Source: Sphingomonas hengshuiensis
Lineage (GTDB): Bacteria > Pseudomonadota > Alphaproteobacteria > Sphingomonadales > Sphingomonadaceae
NCBI RefSeq assembly: GCF_000935025.1
Contig: NZ_CP010836.1
Location: 4,154,001-4,218,000 of the forward strand
DNA: 64,000 nt
Reading direction: 5' to 3'
Shown here: in pieces, positions 26,677 through 36,199 of the stretch
How the letters are laid out: each line of letters starts with the position of its first letter
Numbering within the stretch: the stretch's first letter is position 1
Translations under genes and position numbers: made by a program
The notes under the pieces: generated by a model
Database searches by the model: none
What the model saw: the letters and a program-made list of their open reading frames with translations, nothing else
What the model was told of the DNA's origin: nothing

Positions 26677-26725
26677 CCGCGCGATTCCTGTGCGAGGACA
26701 GCACGTCTACTCCGGGGCACCAGCA

Positions 26726-27142
26726 TCATGATGGCTCGATATCTTCGGAAATCTCATTCTTGAGCCGCGGCCCGAACTCCATCCGACGGTTGAGCGCCTC
26801 GATAAAACGCTCCCAGCGTTCCTTGCCCATGGCCTGCGCCGCCGGGCGTGCAGTGTCGGGCAGTGGCGGATTGTTGACCAGCCAGAAGCGTACGAACAAG
26901 GCCAGCGTCTCGTTGCTGAGCTCGACATGCCACGCCAGCCGGTCCGCTTGGCGCGCAAGTCGATCGAGCCGACGGCAAAGGACGGCCTCGAGATGCTCGC
27001 TGCTGTCTCCGGACAGGAAGGAGGACAGCGCGGTCTCTACTACCAACGCCTGCGTCACGCGCTTGCGCGCCGCATAATCGGCGAGCTGCCCGGACAGATC
27101 CGGCGGTAGCCGAAACGTGTGTTTGATACGCAGCGTGCTCAT
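26726..27142 (-). CDS. CopG-family ribbon-helix-helix protein
   Basis: 138 residues. The N-terminal 45 residues form the ribbon-helix-helix (IKHTFRLPPDLSGQLADYAA, RVTQALVVETALSSFL). A helical C-terminal region follows. Such genes regularly sit between traG and trbB in these elements and are thought to regulate transfer. It overlaps the traG stop by four bases. Confidence 0.88.
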   Translation of the reverse strand: MSTLRIKHTFRLPPDLSGQLADYAARKRVTQALVVETALSSFLSGDSSEHLEAVLCRRLDRLARQADRLAWHVELSNETLALFVRFWLVNNPPLPDTARPAAQAMGKERWERFIEALNRRMEFGPRLKNEISEDIEPS

Positions 27143-29115
27143 AGTTCGATTCCATCCTTAGGGTCGAGTGAGGCCTGGCGGGCGTTGCCATGCATCCGCT
27201 CGTTTACGCGCCGCGTAACTGCCGCATCGTCGCTGGCGCCGTCGTCGAATTCGAACTCGCCGGGCGGCGGCAGCGGCGGCGGTGGTACGATCTCCTGTTC
27301 AACGGGCAGCTCGGGCTCGCGCCGGATGCCGCCATTGGCCTGATCGTCCGCCCCTGCCTGCGCATCGGCGGCAGCAGGGCCCTGGCCGGGTGTCGCAAAG
27401 CCCGCCCAGTCATTCGCGCGCGAGCCCCGCGCGGTGGCCGACGCTGGCGGATCCATGATCCGGGCAGTCAAACGCCGATCGGAATAATATCGCACTTTCA
27501 GCGCCCGGATCGGATGGACACCTGCGACCATCACGATTTCGTCGTCGGGCGGCAGTTGCATGACTTCGCCCGGCGTGAGCAGCGCACGTGCGGTCTCGGT
27601 GCGCGACACCATGAGGTGTCCAAGCCAGGGCGACAGCCGATGCCCCGCATAGTTCTTCATCGCGCGCATCTCGGTGGCGGTACCGAGCGCGTCCGAGATC
27701 CGCCTGGCAGTGCGTTCGTCGTTGGTCGCAAAGCTTACCCTGACATGGCAATTGTCGAGGATCGCGTTGTTGGGCCCGTATGCCTTTTCGATCTGGTTGA
27801 GCGACTGGGCGATCAGGAACGCTTTCAGTCCGTAGCCGGCCATGAAGGCGAGCGCGGACTCGAAGAAATCCAGCCGTCCCAGCGCCGGAAACTCGTCGAG
27901 CATAAGCAGCACCTTGTGCCGCTTCGCGCTGGGCTTCAGTTCCTCGGTCAGCCGCCTGCCAATCTGGTTGAGCAGCAGACGAATCAGCGGCTTGGTGCGG
28001 CTGATGTCCGACGGCGGCACCACCAGGTAGAGCGTGGCCGGCCGATCGGCCTCGACAATATCGGCAATCCGCCATTCGGATGTGCTGGTCACGCGCGCGA
28101 TGATTGGATCGCGGTAGAGCCCCAGGAAGGACATTGCGGTCGAGAGCACACCCGAGCGCTCATTCTCGGACTTGTTGAGCAGCTCGCGCGCGGCAGACGC
28201 CACCACGGGGTGAACGCCAGCGTCTCCCAGATGCCGGGTCGACATCATCGCGTCGAGCGTCGCCTCGATCGTGCGCCCGGGATCCGAGAGAAAGGCGGCG
28301 ACCCCGGCAAGCGTCTTGTCGGGCTCGGCATAGAGGACGTGGAGGATGGCTCCGACCAGCAACGCGTGACTGGTCTTCTCCCAGTGGTTTCGACGCTCGA
28401 GCGAGCCTTCGGGATCGACCAGCACGTCGGCGACATTCTGCACGTCGCGCACTTCCCATTCGCCCTTTCGAACCTCGAGCAAGGGATTGTAGGCGGACGA
28501 GGCTGGGTTGGTCGGGTCGAACAGCAAGACCTTGCCGACCCGTGCTCGAAAGCCCGCGGTCAATGTCCAGTTCTCGCCCTTGATGTCGTGGACGATCGCC
28601 GAGCCGGCCCAGGTCAGCAGTGAGGGGATGACGAGGCCGACGCCCTTGCCCGATCTGGTGGGCGCAAAGCACAGCACATGTTCCGGTCCGTCGTGCCGCA
28701 AATAGGCATTGTCGAGCCGGCCGAGCACGACGCCGTCATCCCTGAGCAGGCCCGCTTGCTCGACCTCGCGCGCCGTTGCCCAGCGCGCCGACCCATAGGT
28801 TTGGGCGACCTTGCGCTCGCGCGCGCGCCACACCGACATGGCGATCGCCACCACCACCGCCGCGATCCCGCCCGACGCGGCGATATAGGCACCGCGAACG
28901 AAGATGGCGGGCGCGTAGGCGTCGTAGCTGAACCACCACCAGAAAAAGGCAGGCGGCGGATAGACCGGATAGCCCGCCAACCAGAACCAGGGTGGGCCAA
29001 GCGCCGCCTGATATCCGAGCGCATCGGCAGTCCATTGCGTAGCGCCCCACACCGCGCCGGCCACGATCAGCAGAACGATGATCACCTGGCCCCACAGGAT
29101 CTTGGTCGATTGCAT
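27139..29115 (-). CDS. traG: Type IV coupling protein TraG/VirD4
   Basis: 658 residues from ATG 29115 (GGAGACGGG upstream). Two N-terminal membrane spans (VIIVLLIVAGAVWG; GIAAVVVAIAMSVW) precede the ATPase domain with Walker A FAPTRSGKGVGLVIP and Walker B LLMLDEFPALGRL. It carries the relaxase-DNA complex to the Trb channel. The C-terminal 70 residues are acidic and Pro-rich. Confidence 0.95.
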   Translation of the reverse strand: MQSTKILWGQVIIVLLIVAGAVWGATQWTADALGYQAALGPPWFWLAGYPVYPPPAFFWWWFSYDAYAPAIFVRGAYIAASGGIAAVVVAIAMSVWRARERKVAQTYGSARWATAREVEQAGLLRDDGVVLGRLDNAYLRHDGPEHVLCFAPTRSGKGVGLVIPSLLTWAGSAIVHDIKGENWTLTAGFRARVGKVLLFDPTNPASSAYNPLLEVRKGEWEVRDVQNVADVLVDPEGSLERRNHWEKTSHALLVGAILHVLYAEPDKTLAGVAAFLSDPGRTIEATLDAMMSTRHLGDAGVHPVVASAARELLNKSENERSGVLSTAMSFLGLYRDPIIARVTSTSEWRIADIVEADRPATLYLVVPPSDISRTKPLIRLLLNQIGRRLTEELKPSAKRHKVLLMLDEFPALGRLDFFESALAFMAGYGLKAFLIAQSLNQIEKAYGPNNAILDNCHVRVSFATNDERTARRISDALGTATEMRAMKNYAGHRLSPWLGHLMVSRTETARALLTPGEVMQLPPDDEIVMVAGVHPIRALKVRYYSDRRLTARIMDPPASATARGSRANDWAGFATPGQGPAAADAQAGADDQANGGIRREPELPVEQEIVPPPPLPPPGEFEFDDGASDDAAVTRRVNERMHGNARQASLDPKDGIEL

Positions 29116-29126
29116 TTGCCCGTCTC

Positions 29127-30866
29127 CTAGATGCCGAGGCCGCGGCTGCGGCCGATGGTCCACTCAATGCCGCCACCCGCAGCCATGGTGCCGGTCACGC
29201 TTGCCCCAAGCTGCTGATCGAGCGCGGGGCGCCAGGGCACGAGCTGGAAGCCGAGGCCATCGTCGATCATCGCGAAGCGGCCCGATGCCAGCGTCACGCG
29301 CTCGCGGTAGGTGCCGGCGATCGTCGATCCCGGCCTGGTCTCATAGGGCGTGAGCCCGGTGCGCTGCGATATCCGCGCCGCCGCCTCGCGCAGATCGGCA
29401 GCGCGGAGCGTCTCGATCAGGTTCGGGGCCAGCGCGGCGCGGCCGCCGCGCCGGGATGCCAGCCCCTCGGCAATCAGATGCTCCTCGCGTGCCGCCATCG
29501 CCTCCCGGACTTCGGCGCCAAAGCCCTGGTTGGCGGGCGCGAAGTCCCGGGCGAGCAACTGGCGATCGAGCCACGTCGCCCCCCGCGCTGTGACCTGCTG
29601 GCCGATCGGCAGATCGCTGCGCACGGCAAGCGCGGTGCGCGGTGCCCTGCCCCGGTCCTGCCAGGTGCGCAGTTCGACGATCGCACCAGGGGCGGCATCG
29701 CTGGTCAACTCGAGATCGCGAAGGCGCAGATGGTGGTGACGGCCATCGATGCCATCGACAATCGCATAGGCGGTGCCCGCAAGCTCGTCCTGATGGCCGC
29801 GCGCGACCAGCCTTCCGATCACCGGCGCGGCTTCGCCGGACGGGTGGATTGCGAGCCGCCCTTCGTCGATGCGGTGCCCGGCGTCGCGCATCGCGCGGTG
29901 CATTGTCTTGATGATGTCGCTGCGATCGCCGAGCGCACGGAGCCGGGCCTCGGCATCGGGCTTGAGAACCCAGCGCGCGGGCCCGGCGGGGGTGGCGATG
30001 CCGAGCCGCTCGAGCTTCTGCGCCCGTCCGGTCAGGAGCAAATTGCGGCGGTCTGACTTGGCCCCCGGTTCAGGCCGCAGATCGACGATCCCATCCTCAC
30101 TTGCACGCGCGCGCAAGCCGCGGTCGAGGCCCGTCCACCGATCGGCCTCGACTTCCCGCCCCAGCGCCTGGTCAATCTCACGCGCGCTGCGTGGCCCAAG
30201 CTCAAGCGTTGCCCGGCTCTCGGCGCGATCGCGAAGCCCGTGGGAAATATAGTCGCGGTCGATCACGAGATCGGCGCCGTCATCGGTGACCCCGCGGACC
30301 AGGACATGGACGTGCGGATTGTCGGTATTCCAGTGATCGACCGCGACCCAGTCGAGCTGCGTGCCCAGATCCTTGGACACGTCGTCCATCAGCTCTCGGG
30401 TGAATGCCTTCAGGTCGGCAAGCTGGCCGCCATCTTCCGGCGACACGATGAAGCGGAAATGATGGCGATCATCGGCGCAACGCCCGGCGAATGCGTCGCC
30501 GCTTGCCTGGTCGGACCGCGCATCGAACATCGAGGCCTCCCGACCATCGCGGGTCACGCCGTCGCGTTCGAGATAGGCGACATGCCGGCCAAGCGGCGCC
30601 GATGTGAAGCGCGGCCCCGTGTGGCGGACGACCCGGGCCTTGATCACCACCCGGCGCGACATGGCCGAGCGCCTGCCCGCGAGCGCGGCGACACGGCCTC
30701 GGCCCAGCCGCCCGGTCCCGCCCCCGCGCCGTGTCGACCGCCGCGCGAAGCCGGCGCGCGCCGCCGCGCGCTTGACCTGCGCGGCCAGGCTCAGCAGCTT
30801 GACGCGGCCCGAACCCCGGCTTCGTCCCTTTCCGGGCTTGGTCCGAAAATCGTCCTCTTCGGTCAC
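29127..30866 (-). CDS. VirD2-type relaxase with DUF3363
   Basis: 579 residues from GTG 30866 (VTEEDDFRTKPGKGRSRGSG), the most family-like start; the frame stays open to 30986. An Arg-rich N-terminus precedes the relaxase domain with the metal-binding His motif DHWNTDNPHVHVLVRG. The DUF3363 C-terminal domain continues to residue 579. It nicks the transfer origin and pilots the strand. It is transcribed just ahead of traG. The upstream 250 bases (30867-31113) hold no clear gene. Confidence 0.9.
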   Translation of the reverse strand: MTEEDDFRTKPGKGRSRGSGRVKLLSLAAQVKRAAARAGFARRSTRRGGGTGRLGRGRVAALAGRRSAMSRRVVIKARVVRHTGPRFTSAPLGRHVAYLERDGVTRDGREASMFDARSDQASGDAFAGRCADDRHHFRFIVSPEDGGQLADLKAFTRELMDDVSKDLGTQLDWVAVDHWNTDNPHVHVLVRGVTDDGADLVIDRDYISHGLRDRAESRATLELGPRSAREIDQALGREVEADRWTGLDRGLRARASEDGIVDLRPEPGAKSDRRNLLLTGRAQKLERLGIATPAGPARWVLKPDAEARLRALGDRSDIIKTMHRAMRDAGHRIDEGRLAIHPSGEAAPVIGRLVARGHQDELAGTAYAIVDGIDGRHHHLRLRDLELTSDAAPGAIVELRTWQDRGRAPRTALAVRSDLPIGQQVTARGATWLDRQLLARDFAPANQGFGAEVREAMAAREEHLIAEGLASRRGGRAALAPNLIETLRAADLREAAARISQRTGLTPYETRPGSTIAGTYRERVTLASGRFAMIDDGLGFQLVPWRPALDQQLGASVTGTMAAGGGIEWTIGRSRGLGI

Positions 30867-31113
30867 GATCGTGCCCCCGGCGAGGCTGCCAGCGCTTCGA
30901 GCGTTGATTTTCCAGGATAAAATCGGGGAGGCGACGGCAGGGGTACGCGGGCGACGGCGCAAATTCTTCTGCAGGAACAACCACATGCCCGCCCGGAGAC
31001 GGCGGCGCTTTTATCTCGCCATCCCCAGCTACCCCTCCCTGCTGCCCCTCCTAAGCTCTCATCGCGCTTTCCATTGGCGAGGCAAACGACGTCCAACATG
31101 GCCAACCATCCAG

Positions 31114-31818
31114 TCATTTCGGATCCCCGGTCCGTCGTACGAAGACAGAGTCTTGTGCGGGTCCGGACGCGTTGGATTGCGGCACCGATGTCGGTTCGGG
31201 AGACGTAGATGCAGGGTCCCGACCGGCGTCATGCTCCGCCACCTTGGGTGCGCGGACGAACAGTTCCGCGCGTCGCCAGGCCTCGGGATCGGGCAGTTCC
31301 CGCACGGCAATTTGAACATCGCCGCCCATCCTTCGGCCAGACAGTCTGGCGACATAGGCTATGGTTTCGGCAGGCAGCGGACGCCCGGCCAGATAGGCTT
31401 CGTAGCGTCCCGGACCCGCATTATACGCGGCGAGAAAGCCAGGATCGCCATAGCGATCGAGCAACGCGCGAAGATATGCGGCGCCGGCGAGGATGTTGTC
31501 GCACGGGTCGAATGGATCGACCCCGAGGCCATGAAGCTGGCGCAGTTCGGCCCAGGTTCCGGGCATCAGTTGCATCAAGCCCATCGCCCCCTTGGGCGAT
31601 ACCGCGAAGACCACACCACCGCTTTCGACGGCGATCACCGCGCGAATAAGCGTGTCCGGGAGCGCAAAGCGCCGGGCCGCGGTTGCGATCGGCGCGTCGA
31701 GGTTTACAGCCGGCGAACATGCCGCTGCGGCAGGCCGCGCCTGCGCGCTCGCCATGGCAGCACACAAGCACGCCAGCACGGCTGGTCCCCTGCATCGGCG
31801 GCCGATCGCTCCGCGCAT
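31114..31818 (-). CDS. Lytic transglycosylase (VirB1/TrbN-like)
   Basis: 234 residues: signal peptide (ending ARPAAA), then the SLT domain with catalytic Glu in AVIAVESGG, the GAMGLMQLMPGTW motif and AAYNAGPGRYE. A low-complexity tail ends it. It opens peptidoglycan for the transfer apparatus. Its ATG overlaps the DUF736 stop by one base. Confidence 0.93.
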   Translation of the reverse strand: MRGAIGRRCRGPAVLACLCAAMASAQARPAAAACSPAVNLDAPIATAARRFALPDTLIRAVIAVESGGVVFAVSPKGAMGLMQLMPGTWAELRQLHGLGVDPFDPCDNILAGAAYLRALLDRYGDPGFLAAYNAGPGRYEAYLAGRPLPAETIAYVARLSGRRMGGDVQIAVRELPDPEAWRRAELFVRAPKVAEHDAGRDPASTSPEPTSVPQSNASGPAQDSVFVRRTGDPK

Positions 31819-32162
31819 TACTGCTGCTCGGTTTCGCGACGGCGCTGATTGCGCTGCCAGAAGAGCAGATGCGGCTGCCCCTCGAGCATGGGCCGGAACA
31901 GGTTCGCGCGGATCGGCCGGGGAAGAATGGGATCGTCGATGACGATGGCGACATAGGCGCCCGCCTTCTCACCGGTGCGCTTCCAGCCGGCGCCGACTTC
32001 GGGTCCGTCGCCGGCCTCGCCGACATGGACGCGGTAGTCGGGCGCGTTCGGGATATCGCTCCGCGTCGCGGGCACGATCGTCAGCGCGGCGCCGAACGCG
32101 AGGATCTCAAGGCGCCCGGTAAAGCCGTCGTCGCGCGCGTTGAACACACCAATATTGATCAT
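31818..32162 (-). CDS. DUF736 family protein
   Basis: 114 residues from ATG 32162. NIGVFNARDDGFTGRLEILAFGAAL and the YRVH...EVGAGWKRTGEK segment match DUF736, a small family tied to alphaproteobacterial ICE transfer regions. Unlike the copy at 34604-34927 it continues with an Arg-rich tail. It overlaps the traF stop by one base. Role unknown. Confidence 0.85.
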   Translation of the reverse strand: MINIGVFNARDDGFTGRLEILAFGAALTIVPATRSDIPNAPDYRVHVGEAGDGPEVGAGWKRTGEKAGAYVAIVIDDPILPRPIRANLFRPMLEGQPHLLFWQRNQRRRETEQQ

Positions 32163-32743
32163 CACTTGCTCCTTTTTGCGTCGGGTTCAGGGGAGGTTTC
32201 GCGCCCGCCGGGCGCGCTTGCCGGAGCGGTTTCGTCACCGCCGGGAAGCCAAAGCGGATCGAGTACCGCGACGATTCCGTGAGCTGGCACCGGCCCGAAA
32301 TACCGCCCGTCGAAGCTGCCGGCAGATGCGGGATTGAGCAGGAAAACCTCGCCGGGACGTACGGTCCGGCATCCGCTCCAACGCGGCAGGGGACGCCCCA
32401 AACGGTCGTGCATCCGAGCCTCGGCAACGCGCTTTCCGTCGATCAAAATCGTCAGGCCGGCGCGGCACACCGTCTGTCCCGACACGCCGGCGACATGCTT
32501 CAGCATGGGCACGCGCAAGGGCAGATAATGGCGCTCGGCCATCTGCACAGCGACCGGCGCAGGCGCATGCGCCGCGACGAGGTCGCCGAGTTTGGCGGTG
32601 CGTGGAGGACGGGCCGAATAGAGACCGACCGGAACGCTGGCGCTGGCGTTCCAGACCAGACGCGGCGCCGGGCGGATGAATGCCGGAAGCACCACGGCGC
32701 CGATCGCGCAATAGCCGGTGAGCAGGATATGGAAGCGCTTCAT
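32162..32743 (-). CDS. traF: Conjugal transfer signal peptidase TraF (S26)
   Basis: 193 residues from ATG 32743 (overlaps the DUF2840 stop by four bases). N-terminal membrane anchor, catalytic Ser in NASASVPVGLY and Lys in VPMLKHVAG, then DRLGRPLPRW and FGPVPAHGIV, all typical of TraF. In related systems it matures and cyclises the TrbC pilin. Confidence 0.93.
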   Translation of the reverse strand: MKRFHILLTGYCAIGAVVLPAFIRPAPRLVWNASASVPVGLYSARPPRTAKLGDLVAAHAPAPVAVQMAERHYLPLRVPMLKHVAGVSGQTVCRAGLTILIDGKRVAEARMHDRLGRPLPRWSGCRTVRPGEVFLLNPASAGSFDGRYFGPVPAHGIVAVLDPLWLPGGDETAPASAPGGRETSPEPDAKRSK

Positions 32744-33270
32744 GCCCCCAGGCTCCGGCGCAGCAGCCACGCGCGATGCCGCGCCAGCGAATAGGCGCGC
32801 GGTGGGTAACCGGCGATCAGCCTGTTATGCGCATGACGCCAGTAATCGGGTGCGACCGCGCACGGATCGACGCCGATATCTTCAATGGCGTCGATCAGGA
32901 GCAGGCATGTCCGAACCTTGGGCCAGCCGCCGAGATGCAGAAGCAGTTCGCCGCCGGGCGAGACGCAGGGCAAGGTCGAATAGGCCTGGCCAGGCCCGAC
33001 GGCGCGCACGATATCGAGCCGCGACAGCAGCGTTCCATAGTCGTTTGACGCCCAGCGCACGAAGGCAAAGACGCTGCCTGCGGTGAAGGAAAGCAGGCGG
33101 TGGCGACGGTCCAGGACCTGATCGCGGATCGGCTCGCCGAAGCGGATCCAGCGTTCGGTGGCCTGCTCGACCCAGGTCAGTTCGACCGTGGTTATCCCGG
33201 CGCCGGCAGAGCCTTGTCCGCTCGGCGGGACAACGCCTGGCGCGTGTGCGGAGGCGATGGCGGCGCTCAT
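32740..33270 (-). CDS. DUF2840 family protein
   Basis: 176 residues. ERWIRFGEPIRDQVLDRR, FAFVRWASNDYGTLLSRLDI and WRHAHNRLIAGYPPRAYS match DUF2840, found only with this type of transfer operon. It overlaps both neighbours by four bases. Function unknown. Confidence 0.88.
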   Translation of the reverse strand: MSAAIASAHAPGVVPPSGQGSAGAGITTVELTWVEQATERWIRFGEPIRDQVLDRRHRLLSFTAGSVFAFVRWASNDYGTLLSRLDIVRAVGPGQAYSTLPCVSPGGELLLHLGGWPKVRTCLLLIDAIEDIGVDPCAVAPDYWRHAHNRLIAGYPPRAYSLARHRAWLLRRSLGA

Positions 33271-33542
33271 CGCCGCACCGCGCCTTTCTTGTCGAGAACG
33301 CTGGTGTCGATGGGTTTGGCAGGATGCACGATGCTCGCGGTGGCGTCCGAGGTCGAGCGCCGAACGCCCTGATCAGCCCAGCGCAGCAGGTCGTCGACTG
33401 CGTAGACGACGCGCCCGCCAAGCTTGCGATAGGCAGGCCCCGTGCCATAGCAGCGATGCTTCTCCAGCGTGCGCGCCGACAGGCCGAGCAGGATCGCGGC
33501 ATCGGGTGTACGCAACAGGGGCTGCGTCGTCTCATTGGGCAT
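33267..33542 (-). CDS. Excisionase-like helix-turn-helix protein
   Basis: 91 residues from ATG 33542. LLRTPDAAILLGLSARTLEKHR and YRKLGGRVVYAVDDLLRW are an AlpA/MerR-type (HTH_17) DNA-binding fold. Such proteins regulate or assist ICE excision. It starts the DUF2840-traF run. Confidence 0.88.
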   Translation of the reverse strand: MPNETTQPLLRTPDAAILLGLSARTLEKHRCYGTGPAYRKLGGRVVYAVDDLLRWADQGVRRSTSDATASIVHPAKPIDTSVLDKKGAVRR

Positions 33543-33662
33543 CTGCGTCTCCAGGCGTTGACCCGGCAAGCGCGGCGGGCCCGTTCCAATCACGGGCTTG
33601 CAATGGCGGCTGATGGCGGGGCCGAAGGAGCGGCCAAAACCGCCCCTCGGGAAATGTCGCCC

Positions 33663-34277
33663 CTAGCTCTGGAGCAAGTCGCGATAGCCCGATGCGGCAA
33701 GGTCGCGGGCCTCCGCGACGAGCCGCTGGACCCGCCTGCGCTCGCTGGTCGCCTTCCATGCCAGCGCATCGGTTCCGGCGAGCCAGGGGTAGACGAGGCG
33801 AAGGCCGATCTCGCGGTTGCTGGCGCCAGCCAGCGACGCGTCGAGGATGCGCAGGAGCAGCGTCAGGCGTTGCCGCTGCAAGGCGCTAGGCCGCAGCACC
33901 GACGCCGGTTCTGCCATGCTCAGACCCGCAAGCATCCGGCGCGCGGCGTCGCAGGCGGCAGCGCGCAGTGGGTCGCCCAGCGGTGGCAACAGGATCACGA
34001 GCGGCGCGCCCGGCGACGCCGCCAGGACGCGCCAACGGTGCCGAACGCCGGCGATGTCGAAGACGAGGTGGCGTCCATCGGCGGCGTCATGATCGGCGGC
34101 CGGGACAATATCGGGTCGTCGCGCGGCGCCGGGGAAACGCCCGGGCGCAGGCACCAGAGATACGATCGTCGATGCACATTCCGTACGCCAGATCGCAGGC
34201 TCGCAGCGTACCGAACGCTCCGGATCGAACAGGCGCACGAGGCCCCAGCGGCTGGCATTGTCGCTCGCAAGCGACAA
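33663..34277 (-). CDS. DUF2285 family protein, N-terminus unresolved
   Basis: 204 residues from a TTG at 34277, but the same frame stays coding-like to about 34428 (HVAAGLAKHDRADFAQEFLRRN, AGYRAAWR), the DUF6499-type N-terminus that normally precedes DUF2285. No ATG or GTG exists in that upstream part before a TAG, so the true start is unclear or the 5' end is frameshifted. The DUF2285 part (LRPSALQRQRLTLLLRILDAS, ASNREIGLRLVYPWLAG) is complete and may bind DNA. Confidence 0.75.
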   Translation of the reverse strand: MSLASDNASRWGLVRLFDPERSVRCEPAIWRTECASTIVSLVPAPGRFPGAARRPDIVPAADHDAADGRHLVFDIAGVRHRWRVLAASPGAPLVILLPPLGDPLRAAACDAARRMLAGLSMAEPASVLRPSALQRQRLTLLLRILDASLAGASNREIGLRLVYPWLAGTDALAWKATSERRRVQRLVAEARDLAASGYRDLLQS

Positions 34278-34603
34278 AGATTCAGCCGCCGCCGATGCTT
34301 CACGCGCGCGCCATGCTGCGCGATAGCCGGCATTTCGCCGCAGGAATTCCTGCGCGAAATCGGCGCGGTCGTGCTTCGCGAGACCTGCGGCGACGTGCGC
34401 CGATACGGGCGGATTGGTAGCGACTTCGGGCGCTCCGGCTCGGGACTATTCCCGGCGGTCACGCTCGCGAGACTTGCTCTTTGCTCGAAGACCCGAGGAT
34501 TGCGGAGCATTCTCCTGTCGCGGGGAGAGCCCCGCACGCACTGCATTCGCGAGGCGCAAATGCGAAAGGCGCCCCACCTTGCGGCGGGGCGCCTTGGCCT
34601 CGA

Positions 34604-34927
34604 TCAGTCGTTGGCGGAGCGCCGCGGGCGCGACCAGATCAGGCTGTAGGTTTCACCGCCCTCGTCGTCGAAGAGGTTCGCGAAGATGGGCTGGGTGAAG
34701 CTGGGATCGTCGAGCTTGACCGAGAGATAGTCGCGCTGTTCCGCGGAGGTCTTGGCCCAGGCGGCGCCGATTTCCGCGCGGCCGACATAAACCCGGTGGG
34801 TGGGTGCGTTGTCGTTCGGGCGGTTTTCCTCCGGAACGATCCGGACGCCCTTGGCCTGGACGCTGAGGGTCACGATCGAGCCCTGATATTCCTCGCCGAC
34901 CTTCTTGAAGCTGCCGATGTTCGCCAT
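34604..34927 (-). CDS. DUF736 family protein
   Basis: 107 residues: NIGSFKKVGEEYQGSIVTLS, HRVYVGRAEIGAAWAKTS, DPSFTQPIFANLF. This is the canonical single-domain DUF736 that opens many alphaproteobacterial ICE transfer regions. AATGGCGAAC at the start has weak Shine-Dalgarno support. Role unknown. Confidence 0.9.
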   Translation of the reverse strand: MANIGSFKKVGEEYQGSIVTLSVQAKGVRIVPEENRPNDNAPTHRVYVGRAEIGAAWAKTSAEQRDYLSVKLDDPSFTQPIFANLFDDEGGETYSLIWSRPRRSAND

Positions 34928-35500
34928 TGTACTAGTCCTTCATTCCCGGGCCGCCCCATGCGGCCTCGATGGCGTTCGAAGGCCGGGTGCGCATGACGCC
35001 GCAGCTTTGCCCGCAGCGAAGCGGAGGACTGCAGACGCGGACTTTCTTGCCTCGCGAGGAATGGGCGTGAGCCCAGGGGAAGAAAGTCCTGGCGACGCAG
35101 TTGCGGCTAGTCAGGCGAGGCGAAGCCGCCGCCCGGCCAGATAGCCATAGGAGAGGCCTCAGGGGCGGCCGGGGTACGGGACCAAGACGGCGAACCACCT
35201 GCGCCAGAGGGTATCGGCGTGGCATATCGAGCCGGTAACCCGCGTCCTGGCTTGGCATCCTGGTTTCCCGGAAAGGCACTCACAACGAATGCGCCCTCCC
35301 CGGTCGACGCCGTCCGCGCTGATCGGCGTCGCCCAGGCCAGTCCAGCCCGGAAACGCCTATTCGAGTCAGCCGCGACCCGCCAAACCTGCCGGATATTGC
35401 GCCTCCGACGACGTGGCGGGACCTCTGCCATCGGTGCCTCCTCGGAATCCGTCCATGGCAGTTCGAGACCGTGCCCCCGCCGAGACGGGGAACCCGATCG
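34928..35500. other. Long leader/intergenic region upstream of DUF736
   Basis: No convincing gene. It contains a hairpin at 35039-35089 and GC-rich short repeats. In similar elements this space separates the transfer genes from cargo. Confidence 0.5.
35039..35089 (-). promoter_or_regulatory. Hairpin with 10-base stem upstream of DUF736
   Basis: GGACTTTCTT (35039-35048) pairs with AAGAAAGTCC (35080-35089). A smaller stem GGGCGTGAGCCC is nested in the 31-base spacer. The flank AGCGGAGGAC recurs beside the hairpin at 55701-55763. Confidence 0.45.
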
Positions 35501-35971
35501 TCAGGCCGAGCCGGCTTTCGGCGCGCGAACGGATGTGGAAACCTTCTCGGAAATCTCCGCAAGCGATGCGGCGAGCCGGTTCAGCGCGGAGCTATCGGTC
35601 GGCGCACAGTCGTAGCGCGTCGTCAGATATTCGCGTCGCTCGGACAGCCGCGCGAGACGGCTGAGCGGGCGCTGCTTCAGCACCCGCTTGGCGCCGACGG
35701 CGCACCTCGACCGCTAGGCGAAATCGTGCTGGAGGCGCCGGACCGCGATGGGAGAATGCCCGGTCGCGAGCAGATAGGCGTTCAAGTAGAGCTCGATCGC
35801 GTGGATGGCGAGAAGCCGATAGGGCGCGCGCGACAGCGGCGCGCGCCGGCGACCGATAGGGAGCAAGGCTTCGGCGGCGCGCCGATACGCATCCGCAAGC
35901 GCCAGCACATCGCACGGACTCGCCGTGTCCCCCGGGTATGTCGTCTGCCCCTCAATCGACATCCCGGGCAT
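35501..35971 (-). pseudogene. HEPN-like protein gene interrupted by an in-frame TAG
   Basis: One reading frame runs through the whole span with a single TAG at 35714-35716. Before it are ADAYRRAAEALLPIG, YRLLAIHAIELYLNAYLLATG and LQHDFA. After it the frame continues in plausible protein (VLKQRPLSRLARLSERREYLTTRYD, LNRLAASLAEISEKVS). The pattern is that of a roughly 155-residue HEPN-fold protein. A sense-to-amber change explains it best. Confidence 0.6.
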
Positions 35972-36031
35972 CGTAAGCAGGGATCGGCAAACGTCCCTAA
36001 CGGGTCGGTTTGCGGCCCGGTGATACCGGGC

Positions 36032-36199
36032 CTATCGCAGAAACGGATCATATTCGCGGACGATCGACGATGGATCGCCATCAAACTCCCGCGCCTCGGC
36101 GACGCCGAACTTGCTGCCGTTGATCCGGAACACCACGACGATGGTCATCAGCGTCCGTGCGAGGCTCCAGGCGTTTCTCTGGGCGAGGTTCAGCGGCAT
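36032..36199 (-). CDS. Small hypothetical protein
   Basis: 55 residues from ATG 36199, with GGAGCTTGGAG upstream. It reads LNLAQRNAWSLARTLMTIVV and ends FDGDPSSIVREYDPFLR. Codon use is consistent with its neighbours. No family recognised; it accompanies the HEPN remnant. Confidence 0.5.
   Translation of the reverse strand: MPLNLAQRNAWSLARTLMTIVVVFRINGSKFGVAEAREFDGDPSSIVREYDPFLR

Noticed and set aside
27190..28623. 477-residue + strand frame
   Set aside because: Antisense to traG, which carries Walker motifs.
34932..35279. 115-residue - strand frame upstream of DUF736
   Set aside because: It covers the hairpin-rich leader, has no family features and its codon pattern is irregular.
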